Made by a program: the position numbers and the translations under genes. A stretch of 9,780 nt of DNA, from contig CAMKMR010000048.1 of the NCBI GenBank assembly GCA_946413945.1, positions 1 to 9,780 on the forward strand, in the 5' to 3' direction. This document shows, piece after piece, positions 1 to 8,003 of this stretch. The notes beneath the pieces were generated by a model. It was not told the origin of the DNA. It worked only from the letters and a program-made list of their open reading frames with translations, and made no database searches. The first letter of the stretch is position 1; each line of letters starts with the position of its first letter. The DNA is from an uncultured Lachnospiraceae bacterium (lineage in GTDB: Bacteria > Bacillota > Clostridia > Lachnospirales > Lachnospiraceae).

Positions 1-1
1 T

Positions 2-592
2 ATCTACCAGATGGATGCTGATTTTGCCAGGATTGCTGATTATGAAGTTAAGAAGGCTTATATTTCATCTGTCTTTTTAACAGGAGTCGGTTTTTCTAAT
101 AAATGGATGAAAAAGTCAACAAATGTACTCTGCCAGGGAAGGCGAGTCTTTGTGGGACAGAATATTTATACCAAGGGCGCCTGCTATAGGGCTGTAGGCG
201 GCGAATATAAAGAATTTTATGACAGATTCTTTGTGGAGACAAAGGAAAATGTACTTTTTGATGTCGGAATATCTTTAGAAGATGAGAAAGATACATTTCT
301 TCCTATCGCTCTTGGTGGAAAGCAGTGGTATAACACCAGCGGAAAAGTTAATGTGATCTTAGATGATACTGATAGGATTACTATAAGATATCGTAATAAG
401 CATGATCATGATGAAAAACGTGAGACTATAAAGATCCACGGTATTCCTAAAAGACCAAACAAGACCACTAAGCTTTCGATTGAAGTTGAATTTGAGAGTC
501 CGCATGATGGAGCGGTTCTTATAAAGGACTTAGGCTTTGGAAAACTCTATCCAACTACAAATAAAATATATAGAAAGGAGTTCAGTATCTGA
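2..592 (+). CDS. C-terminal part of an actin-fold (Hsp70-like) protein, DUF5716-like; 5' end outside the window
   Basis: The reading frame is open from the first complete codon (position 2), and the first Met (position 11) has no ribosome binding site in view, so this is the tail of a longer gene. Counting that Met as 1, residues 21-28 (VFLTGVGF) look like the adenosine-binding strand-loop of actin/Hsp70-fold ATPases. They are followed by a strongly patterned stretch at 41-59 (CQGRR...GQNIY.KGACY). Residues about 80-193 are beta-rich and end in a DLGFG motif, with no membrane segment. From memory this resembles the DUF5716 family of Clostridia, but that name is unverified. The next gene overlaps by one base (TGATG), so the two are probably translationally coupled and may work together. 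The biochemical function is unknown. The actin-like fold is inferred from one motif only, because the phosphate-binding motifs would lie upstream of the window. Confidence 0.6.
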   Translation: MYQMDADFARIADYEVKKAYISSVFLTGVGFSNKWMKKSTNVLCQGRRVFVGQNIYTKGACYRAVGGEYKEFYDRFFVETKENVLFDVGISLEDEKDTFLPIALGGKQWYNTSGKVNVILDDTDRITIRYRNKHDHDEKRETIKIHGIPKRPNKTTKLSIEVEFESPHDGAVLIKDLGFGKLYPTTNKIYRKEFSI

Positions 593-1425
593 TGGCAAAT
601 ATAATCATATGCAGAGAAAAAGTAGCTGAAACTCCTTTTATGTTCCTTAATACCAAGGTTGAGGTTTCAACCTATGAGGAACTCTGCTTTTATATATACA
701 ACAATACAGTGCTTATCAGTAAATCAACGCTTTCCGAGAAGCTCTTTAACTGGATAAGGGATGAACTGGGCATGACTCAGCTGGCGGAAAGGCTTTATGC
801 ACTTTCGAACAAGGTTTCATTTGCTCAGGATATGTTGGTGGAAATCTTGAATGCAGGAGATTATTATTCTCCGGAAGAGATAAAGCAGTATATAGAAGCA
901 TTACAGAAGTATAAAAAAATGCCTCATATAAAGAGGGAAAAAATGAAGGCGGATGCATATTTAAACGCCAGAAGATATATTCGTGCAGCTACAATTTATG
1001 ACAATATATTAGATTATGAGAAGGAAGTGCAGGACAGACCTTTCTTTGCTTCTGTTTATCAATGTAGAGCAATTGCTGCAGCCAATAATATGGATACGGC
1101 CGATGCGAAAAAATATTTCCTTAAAGCCTATGAGCTTGGCGGAGATCCTAGGTCTTTGAAGGGGTATTTCTTTGTGGTTTCAGCAGAGGAAGATATTACA
1201 ACTCTTCGAAGTGAGGTCCATAAGTTTGGTCTTGACGATGAGTATTTCGAGAATATAATGGGAGAGATTGGGGATTCAAAGGAAGACGTCCGGGAGATGA
1301 CTGTTTTTGCCATGCTTCAGCGAGCTGTCTATAACAAGTTAAATAAGGATATGACAGATTATGATAAACGAATGGATATCATTCTTGCTGAGATAAAGGA
1401 CGAGTTTAGAGATCAAGCTATTTAA
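592..1425 (+). CDS. Helical TPR-like protein of unknown function
   Basis: The protein has 277 residues, with no signal peptide and no membrane segment, so it is probably cytoplasmic. The start codon overlaps the preceding stop (TGATG), and an AAAGGAG ribosome binding site lies at 574-580. The N-terminal 45 residues look like alternating strands and helices, and the rest is strongly helical. Two consecutive helix pairs with tetratricopeptide character lie at about 117-145 (KADAYLNARRYIRAATIYDNIL) and 152-184 (YQCRAIAAANNMDTADAKKYFLKAYELG). They carry the small/aromatic/Ala spacing typical of TPR or Sel1-like scaffolds. I do not recognise the family. The one-base overlap with the actin-fold-like gene suggests a functional pair, with the TPR region as a likely protein-interaction surface. 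It is followed 17 bases later by valS and probably shares its transcript. A role beyond scaffolding cannot be read from the sequence. Confidence 0.7.
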   Translation: MANIIICREKVAETPFMFLNTKVEVSTYEELCFYIYNNTVLISKSTLSEKLFNWIRDELGMTQLAERLYALSNKVSFAQDMLVEILNAGDYYSPEEIKQYIEALQKYKKMPHIKREKMKADAYLNARRYIRAATIYDNILDYEKEVQDRPFFASVYQCRAIAAANNMDTADAKKYFLKAYELGGDPRSLKGYFFVVSAEEDITTLRSEVHKFGLDDEYFENIMGEIGDSKEDVREMTVFAMLQRAVYNKLNKDMTDYDKRMDIILAEIKDEFRDQAI

Positions 1426-1442
1426 AGAAATGAGGAAAATAT

Positions 1443-4094
1443 ATGAAAGAATTAGACAAGACTTACAATCCTGAAGAGATTGAGAAAAGACTTTATAGTA
1501 AGTGGGAAAACAATGGATATTTCCATGTTGATCCAGACAGAAGTAAGAAGCCATTTACTATCGTTATGCCACCTCCAAATATCACAGGACAGCTCCACAT
1601 GGGACATGCCCTTGATAATACAATGCAGGATATTCTCATTCGTATGAAGAGAATGCAGGGGTATAATGCTCTCTGGCAGCCTGGTACAGACCATGCAGCT
1701 ATTGCTACAGAGGTTAAGGTTACTAATTCTTTAAAGGAACAGGGTATCGATAAGCATGAGATCGGCCGTGAAGCTTTCCTTGAAAAGGTTTGGGACTGGA
1801 GAAAAGAATACGGTGGACGTATCATCAACCAGTTAAAGCGTATGGGTTCATCTGCTGACTGGCAGCGTGAAAGATTCACAATGGATGAAGGAAACAATAA
1901 GGCCGTAAATACAGTATTTAAGAAACTTTATGATAAGGGCTGGATCTATAAAGGTTCAAGACTTGTTAACTGGTGTCCTGTATGTCAGACAACAATTTCT
2001 GATGCAGAAGTTGAGCATACAGAGCAGGCCGGGTTCTTTTGGCATATCAATTATCCTGTAAAGGGTGAGGAAGGAAGATTTGTAGAGATCGCTACTACTC
2101 GTCCGGAGACTCTGCTTGGTGATACAGCGGTTGCTGTAAACCCTGATGATGAAAGATATCAGGATATCATCGGCAAGATGCTTATCCTTCCTTTAGTTGG
2201 AAGAGAGATCCCTGTTATCGCAGATTCTTATGTTGATAAGGAATTTGGAACAGGCTGTGTTAAGATAACACCTGCTCACGATCCTAACGACTTTGAAGTT
2301 GGTAAGCGTCATAACCTGGAAGAGATAAACATCATGAATGATGATGCTACGATCAACTGCCCAGGTTCTAAGTACGATGGAATGGATAGATACGAAGCAC
2401 GTAAGGCTATGGTTAAGGATTTAGAGGATCTGGGCCTTCTTGTTAAGATCGTGCCTCATTCACATATGGTTGGTACTCATGACAGATGTAAGACAACTGT
2501 AGAACCACTTATCAAGCCACAGTGGTTCGTTAAGATGGACGAGATGGCTAAAGAAGCAAGAAAGGTTGTTGAAGACGGCAGCCTTAAGCTTGTACCTGAA
2601 AGAATGAACAAGGTATATTTCAACTGGCTGGATAATATCCGTGACTGGTGTATCTCACGTCAGTTATGGTGGGGCCATAGAATCCCTGCATATTACTGTC
2701 AGGATTGCGGTGAAGTGGTTGTTGCAGATGAAATGCCAACAGTGTGTCCTCAGTGCGGAAAGAATCATTTTAAGCAGGATGAGGATACACTTGATACATG
2801 GTTCTCGTCAGCTCTCTGGCCTTTCTCAACAGTAGGCTGGCCTGATACAGATTCAGAAGATTATAAGTATTTCTTCCCAACAGATGTACTTGTAACTGGA
2901 TATGACATCATCTTCTTCTGGGTTATCAGAATGGTCTTCTCATCATTAGAGCAGACAAAGCAGTTACCATTCCACACAGTTCTTTTCCATGGTCTTGTAA
3001 GAGATGATCAGGGAAGAAAGATGAGTAAGTCTCTTGGAAATGGTATCGACCCACTTGAAGTAATAGATAAATATGGTGCTGATGCACTTCGTTTCACTCT
3101 TATAACAGGAAATGCTCCTGGTAATGACATGCGTTTCTACTGGGAAAGAGTTGAAGCTAATCGTAATTTCGCAAATAAGATCTGGAATGCTTCTCGTTTC
3201 ATCATGATGAATATCGATAAGGTTTCAGAAGATGAAGTAAAAGCTGTTAAGATAGAAGATCTTACACTTAGTGATAAATGGATCTTAAGCAAAGTTAATA
3301 CTCTTGCTAAGGATGTAACTGAAAATATGGAGAAGTTCGAGTTAGGAATTGCTGCAGATAAGATCTACTCATTTATCTGGGAAGAGTTCTGTGACTGGTA
3401 TATCGAGATGGTTAAGCCTCGTCTCTGGGATGACAGTGACTCATCAAAGCCGGCTGCAATTTACACTTTAAAGACAGTACTTACTACTGCACTTAAGCTT
3501 CTTCATCCATATATGCCATTCGTTACAGAAGAGATCTACTGCAACTTAACTGGTGATGAAACTATCATGACTTCTGAGTGGCCTGTATTTAATGAAGAGT
3601 ACAGCTTTGCTGCTGAAGAAGCAAACGTTGATATCATTAAAGAAGCAGTACGTTCTATCAGAAATATCAGAACAGAGATGAATGTTGCGCCTTCGCGTAA
3701 AGCAAAGACAATAATCGTATCTGATAATAGCGATGTAAGACGTGTATTTGAAGATTCAAAGGCTTTCTTTGGAGCCCTTGCTTATTCAAATGAAGTAGAA
3801 GTAAAGGAAGATAAGACTGGCATTGATGATGATGCTGTATCAGCAGTTATCCATAATGCAGTTATCTATATGCCGTTTGCAGATCTGGTTGATGTTGAGA
3901 AAGAACTTGAAAGACTTAACAAGGAAAAGACTCGTCTCGAAGCGGAGATAAAGCGTGGAACAGGAATGCTTTCAAATAAGAACTTCGTTGACAAGGCACC
4001 GGCAGCAAAGGTTGAAGCAGAAAAAGAAAAATTAAAGAAATATGAAGAAACATACGCTGCAGTAAATGAGCGTATCAGTCAGCTTTCAAAATAA
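1443..4094 (+). CDS. valS: Valine--tRNA ligase (class I aminoacyl-tRNA synthetase)
   Basis: This cytoplasmic enzyme charges tRNA-Val with valine using ATP and hydrolyses mischarged Thr-tRNA. At 883 residues it has the normal full length. The HIGH motif is HMGH at 52-55, within PPPNITGQLHMGH. The CP1 editing domain is marked by ATTRPETLLGD (217-227) and a GTGCVKITPAHDPND segment (269-283). A zinc-ribbon-like set CxxC...CxxC lies at 419-422 and 435-438. The KMSKS loop is at 526-530. It is followed by the anticodon-binding helical domain and a C-terminal coiled-coil arm from about 815 (ELERLNKEKTRLEAEI...), which is characteristic of ValS. A GAGGA-type ribosome binding site precedes the start. 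The upstream gap is only 17 bases, so there is no room for the T-box leader that often controls valS in Firmicutes. Expression must come from upstream genes or a promoter inside them. In many Firmicutes folC follows valS, but here gdpP does. Confidence 0.98.
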   Translation: MKELDKTYNPEEIEKRLYSKWENNGYFHVDPDRSKKPFTIVMPPPNITGQLHMGHALDNTMQDILIRMKRMQGYNALWQPGTDHAAIATEVKVTNSLKEQGIDKHEIGREAFLEKVWDWRKEYGGRIINQLKRMGSSADWQRERFTMDEGNNKAVNTVFKKLYDKGWIYKGSRLVNWCPVCQTTISDAEVEHTEQAGFFWHINYPVKGEEGRFVEIATTRPETLLGDTAVAVNPDDERYQDIIGKMLILPLVGREIPVIADSYVDKEFGTGCVKITPAHDPNDFEVGKRHNLEEINIMNDDATINCPGSKYDGMDRYEARKAMVKDLEDLGLLVKIVPHSHMVGTHDRCKTTVEPLIKPQWFVKMDEMAKEARKVVEDGSLKLVPERMNKVYFNWLDNIRDWCISRQLWWGHRIPAYYCQDCGEVVVADEMPTVCPQCGKNHFKQDEDTLDTWFSSALWPFSTVGWPDTDSEDYKYFFPTDVLVTGYDIIFFWVIRMVFSSLEQTKQLPFHTVLFHGLVRDDQGRKMSKSLGNGIDPLEVIDKYGADALRFTLITGNAPGNDMRFYWERVEANRNFANKIWNASRFIMMNIDKVSEDEVKAVKIEDLTLSDKWILSKVNTLAKDVTENMEKFELGIAADKIYSFIWEEFCDWYIEMVKPRLWDDSDSSKPAAIYTLKTVLTTALKLLHPYMPFVTEEIYCNLTGDETIMTSEWPVFNEEYSFAAEEANVDIIKEAVRSIRNIRTEMNVAPSRKAKTIIVSDNSDVRRVFEDSKAFFGALAYSNEVEVKEDKTGIDDDAVSAVIHNAVIYMPFADLVDVEKELERLNKEKTRLEAEIKRGTGMLSNKNFVDKAPAAKVEAEKEKLKKYEETYAAVNERISQLSK

Positions 4095-4107
4095 GAGTTC
4101 TAAAATT

Positions 4108-6159
4108 ATGAATAATGGATTTAGTCTCAGAAGAAAAATCGTATATGTGATCATCATACCAATAATCCTTGCACTTGCCCTTATGGGCATCTGCATAGGA
4201 ACATTTGGCGTGGATTCAAAGCAGACTTTTGCTATGACCTTACTTCTCGCGGTGTACGTGATATTTGTGATCATAGCTTATATAAGACTGCGCCCGATGA
4301 TAAATGCAACCTTAGTGGATTATTCTCTTGAACAGGGAAAGATTCAGAAAGAACTGCTTAGAAAACTTGCGGTTCCTTATGCAATCCTTGATACAGACGG
4401 GCATATCATGTGGGCTAACAACGAATTTCACAGAACTGTGGGAGTTAGTGAAAAAAAGCATATAACAAAAGGGGTTGATTCCTATTTCCCTGAACTTGCT
4501 CCTAATATCTTTACTTCTCTTGATGGAAAGCTCAATATGGACGTTTCATTTGGAGATAGAAAGTTCAATGCTCTTATAAAGAGAGTTGATCTTTCAAATG
4601 TTTTCGATAACGAAAGAGAAGAGACAAAGAATGATGATGTTGTTATAGTAATGTATCTCTTTGATGTAACTGAGCTTAAGGCTTTGCAGAAGGAGAATCA
4701 GGATCAGAAGCTTATTGCAGGTCTGGCTTATATTGACAACTATGATGAGGCTATGGATTCTCTTGATGAGGTAAAGCACTCGATACTTACAGCCCTGGTT
4801 GATAGAAAGATAAATATGTATCTTTCAAATGTTGATGCGATTGTAAAGCATCTTGAGAATGATAAATATCTCTTTATATTTCCTCAAAAGTATATGCAGA
4901 CTTTAAAGGATGATAAGTTCTCGCTTATTGATGATGTTAAGAGTATCAACGTTGGAAATGAAATCCCCATGACTCTTTCTATCGGTATAGGAGCGGGAAC
5001 AGATAAGTTTATTGAAGCTTATGAATATGCCCGTATCGCTATAGGACTTGCTCTTGGACGAGGAGGAGATCAGGCCGCGGTTAAATATGGTGACCAGGTT
5101 TCTTATTTTGGCGGAAAGAGTGCAGGAGTTGAAAAGACGACCAGAGTTAAAGCCAGAGTTAAGGCCCAGGCTTTTGAAGAGCTCTTAGAAAGCCGTGACA
5201 GAGTTATAATTATGGCCCACAAGAGACCGGACGCAGATGCATTTGGCTCAGCAGTGGGAATCTACAGGCTTGTGACAACGCTGAATCACAAGGCGCATAT
5301 AGTTATAAATGAGGAAACAGATGCGATCCGTCCTATCATAGGAACTTTCAAAGGCAGTAATATATACGGGGATATGATAATCACCAGCGAGCAGGCCATT
5401 GATATGGTGGGGCCTGGAACTATGGTGGTAGTGTGTGATGTTAATCGCCCAAGCCTTACTGAATGTGAAGAACTGCTCTCTATGGTGAACAGCATTGTAG
5501 TCTTTGATCATCATAGACAGACAAGTGAGGCGATAGCAAATGCAACGCTCTCTTATATAGAGCCATTTGCTTCATCTGCATGTGAAATGATCACGGAAAT
5601 GTTCCAGTATATTTCCATAAAGCCTAAGATCAGGCCGGTTGAGGCTGATGCAATGTATGCTGGAATTCTTATTGATACAGATAATTTTCTGACAAAAACC
5701 GGCGTAAGAACGTTTGATGCCGCATCTTACTTAAGAAAATGTGGTGCCGATGTTACCCGTGTCCGTAAGATGTTCAGAACAAATCTTATGGAGATGAAAG
5801 AAAGAGCACAGGGAATTAGCAATGCAGAAATATTTATGAACAATTTTGCTATTTCCTATGTTGTTGCGGATCCGGATTCGGATGATGCGCCAACTGTTCC
5901 GGTTGCAAAGGCGGCAAATGAACTCCTCAATGTTGTGAATATCAAAGCGTCATTCGTAGTTACAGAAGCAGAAGGAGGAATCCTGTATGTTTCTGCAAGA
6001 TCTATAGGAGATGTGAATGTACAGGTGATAATGGAGAAATTTGGCGGTGGTGGCCATGCTACAGTAGCCGGAGTTCAGCTTAAGAATGTGACAAAGGAAG
6101 AATTTTTTGAAAAGTTAAAGACAACACTCGCAGAAATGTATTCGGAAGGAGAAATCTGA
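4108..6159 (+). CDS. gdpP: Cyclic-di-AMP phosphodiesterase GdpP (TM-PAS-GGDEF-DHH-DHHA1)
   Basis: This is a membrane-anchored enzyme that hydrolyses c-di-AMP to pApA and so affects potassium/osmotic balance and cell-wall stress. Counting from 4108 (683 residues), two transmembrane helices lie at about 10-32 and 40-62. A PAS-like domain follows at about 80-190, then a degenerate GGDEF domain at about 200-335 with GRGGDQAAVK in place of an active cyclase signature. The DHH phosphoesterase domain begins near 365: H371, D375 and D377 in HKRPDADAFGSA, D444, D467-H468-H469, and D523. DHHA1 carries GGGGH at 646-650. All expected metal ligands are present. The frame also opens at ATG 4066, inside valS, but that codon has no ribosome binding site. 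ATG 4108 has AAGAG at 4093-4097 and gives the usual short basic N-terminus before the first helix. gdpP-rplI-dnaB is the classic Firmicutes cluster. The stop overlaps the rplI start (TGATG). Confidence 0.96.
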   Translation: MNNGFSLRRKIVYVIIIPIILALALMGICIGTFGVDSKQTFAMTLLLAVYVIFVIIAYIRLRPMINATLVDYSLEQGKIQKELLRKLAVPYAILDTDGHIMWANNEFHRTVGVSEKKHITKGVDSYFPELAPNIFTSLDGKLNMDVSFGDRKFNALIKRVDLSNVFDNEREETKNDDVVIVMYLFDVTELKALQKENQDQKLIAGLAYIDNYDEAMDSLDEVKHSILTALVDRKINMYLSNVDAIVKHLENDKYLFIFPQKYMQTLKDDKFSLIDDVKSINVGNEIPMTLSIGIGAGTDKFIEAYEYARIAIGLALGRGGDQAAVKYGDQVSYFGGKSAGVEKTTRVKARVKAQAFEELLESRDRVIIMAHKRPDADAFGSAVGIYRLVTTLNHKAHIVINEETDAIRPIIGTFKGSNIYGDMIITSEQAIDMVGPGTMVVVCDVNRPSLTECEELLSMVNSIVVFDHHRQTSEAIANATLSYIEPFASSACEMITEMFQYISIKPKIRPVEADAMYAGILIDTDNFLTKTGVRTFDAASYLRKCGADVTRVRKMFRTNLMEMKERAQGISNAEIFMNNFAISYVVADPDSDDAPTVPVAKAANELLNVVNIKASFVVTEAEGGILYVSARSIGDVNVQVIMEKFGGGGHATVAGVQLKNVTKEEFFEKLKTTLAEMYSEGEI

Positions 6160-6605
6160 TGAAAGTTATATTACTTGAAGATGTTAAGTCTCTTGGAAAG
6201 AAGGGGCAGATAGTTGAAGTTAATACAGGTTATGCAAGAAATTTCGTGCTTCCTAAGGGAATCGGAGTTGAGGCAACACAGAAGAATCTTAATGATCTTA
6301 AGTTAAAGACTGCTCATGATGAGAAAGTTGCAAAGGAAAAACTTGAAGCTGCTAAAAAGTTAGCTGAGGATCTTAAAGAAAAAGAAGTTACAACAACAAT
6401 GAAAGTTGGAGAAGGCGGACGTACATTCGGTTCTATCTCTTCAAAAGAGATCGCAGAACTCTGCAAGTCTCAGCTTAAGCTTGATATAGATAAAAAGAAG
6501 ATCCTTATTAAGGAACCTATCAGATCTATCGGAACAACAATTGTTGGCATTAAGCTTCACCCTGAAGTTACAGCAGAACTTAGAGTAAAAGTAAAAGAAG
6601 CGTAA
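6159..6605 (+). CDS. rplI: 50S ribosomal protein bL9
   Basis: bL9 binds 23S rRNA near the base of the L1 stalk and helps maintain reading frame. The 148-residue length is normal. The N-terminal rRNA-binding domain carries the family signature GYARNFVLPKG (24-34), preceded by the expected KVILLEDVKSLGKKGQIVEV strand region. A long, Lys/Glu/Ala-rich connecting helix (about 41-75) follows, then a complete C-terminal domain with the FGSIS segment and the HPEVTAELRVKV ending. The start codon overlaps the gdpP stop (TGATG), and a GGAAGGAGA ribosome binding site lies in the end of gdpP (6144-6152), so translation is probably coupled to gdpP. dnaB follows after a short gap. Confidence 0.98.
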   Translation: MKVILLEDVKSLGKKGQIVEVNTGYARNFVLPKGIGVEATQKNLNDLKLKTAHDEKVAKEKLEAAKKLAEDLKEKEVTTTMKVGEGGRTFGSISSKEIAELCKSQLKLDIDKKKILIKEPIRSIGTTIVGIKLHPEVTAELRVKVKEA

Positions 6606-6615
6606 AAATCTTTTT

Positions 6616-6622
6616 GGAAGGG
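6616..6622 (+). promoter_or_regulatory. Ribosome binding site that fixes the dnaB start at 6629
   Basis: GGAAGGG sits 6 bases before ATG 6629. The frame also opens at TTG 6614, but that codon immediately abuts this Shine-Dalgarno sequence and has none of its own. ATG 6629 is therefore the better start, giving a 445-residue protein. Confidence 0.8.
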
Positions 6623-6628
6623 CAAAAA

Positions 6629-7966
6629 ATGGCAGAGAATGAGAATAGTATAAAGAGAATACTACCCCATGATAATGAGGCTGAGAAGGGGGTCATCGGT
6701 TCAATGATGATGGATCCGGATGCCATTTCTGATGTCAGCGGTTTCCTTGTAAAAGATGATTTTTATAATATTCAGTATGGCCTTTTGTTTGAGGCTATGT
6801 GTCTTATTTTTAACGAAGGTAAGCAGGTGGATCTGGTTACGCTTTCTGAGAGGCTTAGACAGATGGGCGCTCCTGAAGAAATATACAGATCAGAATATCT
6901 TTCAGAAATTCTGATGAACCAGCAGACATCTGCATTTGCTATGAATCACGCGACGATAGTAAGAGATAAGGCAACCCTTAGGAAAATGATCAAAGCGTCG
7001 GATATTATCGCGATGAATTGTTATGAGGCTAAGGATACTACAGAGAATATCCTCGGAAATGCAGAAGAGTCAATCTTTAAGCTGGTTCAGGACAGAAATG
7101 GTTCGAGGGATTTTACACCGATGAATCAGGTAGTGGTTTCAGTCATTAATGAGATTGAAGATGCTGCAAAAAATAAGGGTAGAGTTACAGGTATACCTAC
7201 TGGCTTTATAGATCTTGATCTTAAACTGGCTGGTCTTCACGGAGGAGAACTTATTCTTATCGCAGCCCGTCCGGCCATGGGTAAGACAGCCTTTGAACTT
7301 AGTATAGTCCACCATGTGGCAGTTAAGGAACATGTTCCTGTAGCGGTATTTTCTTTGGAAATGAGTAAGGAGTCGCTTACACAACGTCTTTTAGCTATTG
7401 ATGCTATGGTCGACTCCCAGAATATAAGAACAGGTGAACTTTCAGATGATGACTGGGATAAGATCATCGAAAGTTCGGATAGTATCGCTGCGGCACCGAT
7501 ATATATTGATGATGATTCTGATCTTACTATTTCAAAAATGAGATCAAAGTGTCGTAAGTTAAAGCAGACAAAGAATATTGGACTGATAGTTATAGATTAT
7601 TTACAGCTGATGAGTTCTCAGGGAAACGTGGAATCCCGTCAGCAGTTTATCTCTGAAGTATCCCGAGCTATGAAGGGAATTGCCCGTGAATTAAAGGTTC
7701 CGGTTATAGCTCTTTCACAGCTTAACCGAGCAGTTGACTCGCGCCCTGATCATAGGCCTGTACTGGCAGACCTTCGTGAGTCAGGAGCGATAGAGCAGGA
7801 CTCGGACGTAGTAATGTTTATTTATAGAGATGAGTATTACAATCCGGAAACAGAACGTCCGGGAGTGGCAGAGATAATCGTTGCCAAACAGAGAAGTGGT
7901 TCGACTGGACCAGTAGATCTGGCCTGGCTGGGTCAGTATACAAAATTTGCAAATATGGCAAAATAA
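6629..7966 (+). CDS. dnaB: Replicative DNA helicase DnaB (dnaC in Bacillus naming)
   Basis: This is the hexameric 5'-3' helicase that unwinds DNA at the replication fork and recruits primase. From ATG 6629 the protein has 445 residues, normal for the family. The N-terminal primase-interaction domain starts with the typical PHDNEAEKGVIGSM (13-26). A linker region near 155-185 follows, then the RecA-like domain from about 187 (TGIPTGFIDLD). The Walker A motif is ARPAMGKTA (213-221), the catalytic Glu is E244 in FSLEMS, the Walker B motif is VIDYLQL (321-327), and the late motif LRESGAIEQDSD (382-393) is intact. The strand AKQRSGSTG (419-427) holds the Lys/Arg that reach into the neighbouring subunit's ATP site. 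No intein or other insertion interrupts the frame. The gene sits 23 bases after rplI, is the last gene of the run, and is followed directly by a strong terminator. Confidence 0.98.
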   Translation: MAENENSIKRILPHDNEAEKGVIGSMMMDPDAISDVSGFLVKDDFYNIQYGLLFEAMCLIFNEGKQVDLVTLSERLRQMGAPEEIYRSEYLSEILMNQQTSAFAMNHATIVRDKATLRKMIKASDIIAMNCYEAKDTTENILGNAEESIFKLVQDRNGSRDFTPMNQVVVSVINEIEDAAKNKGRVTGIPTGFIDLDLKLAGLHGGELILIAARPAMGKTAFELSIVHHVAVKEHVPVAVFSLEMSKESLTQRLLAIDAMVDSQNIRTGELSDDDWDKIIESSDSIAAAPIYIDDDSDLTISKMRSKCRKLKQTKNIGLIVIDYLQLMSSQGNVESRQQFISEVSRAMKGIARELKVPVIALSQLNRAVDSRPDHRPVLADLRESGAIEQDSDVVMFIYRDEYYNPETERPGVAEIIVAKQRSGSTGPVDLAWLGQYTKFANMAK

Positions 7967-8002
7967 AAATAAGCTTAGGCTTCAGGCCTAAGCTTATTTT
8001 TT
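7965..8002. terminator. Bidirectional intrinsic terminator between dnaB and the convergent nuclease gene
   Basis: A perfect 16-bp stem pairs 7965-7980 with 7986-8001 around a five-base loop (TTCAG). The core is AAGCTTAGGC/GCCTAAGCTT. The 3' side ends in six T's for + transcripts, and the A-run on the 5' side supplies a U-tract for - transcripts. The left arm begins inside the dnaB stop codon. The right arm touches the tandem TAG TAA stops of the - strand gene, so a single hairpin can end both transcripts. Confidence 0.93.
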
Positions 8003-8003
8003 A

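Noticed and set aside
1493..1897. A 134-codon - strand open frame inside valS
   Set aside because: It is a shadow of the valS HIGH-motif region, with low-complexity hydrophobic translation and no supporting signals.
4700..5110. GGDEF domain of GdpP as an active diguanylate cyclase
   Set aside because: The signature is degenerate (GRGGDQAAVK rather than GGDEF), as is normal for GdpP, so no c-di-GMP synthesis is expected.
6614..6628. TTG 6614 as the dnaB start
   Set aside because: It abuts the GGAAGGG that serves ATG 6629 and has no ribosome binding site of its own. ATG 6629 gives the usual DnaB N-terminus.
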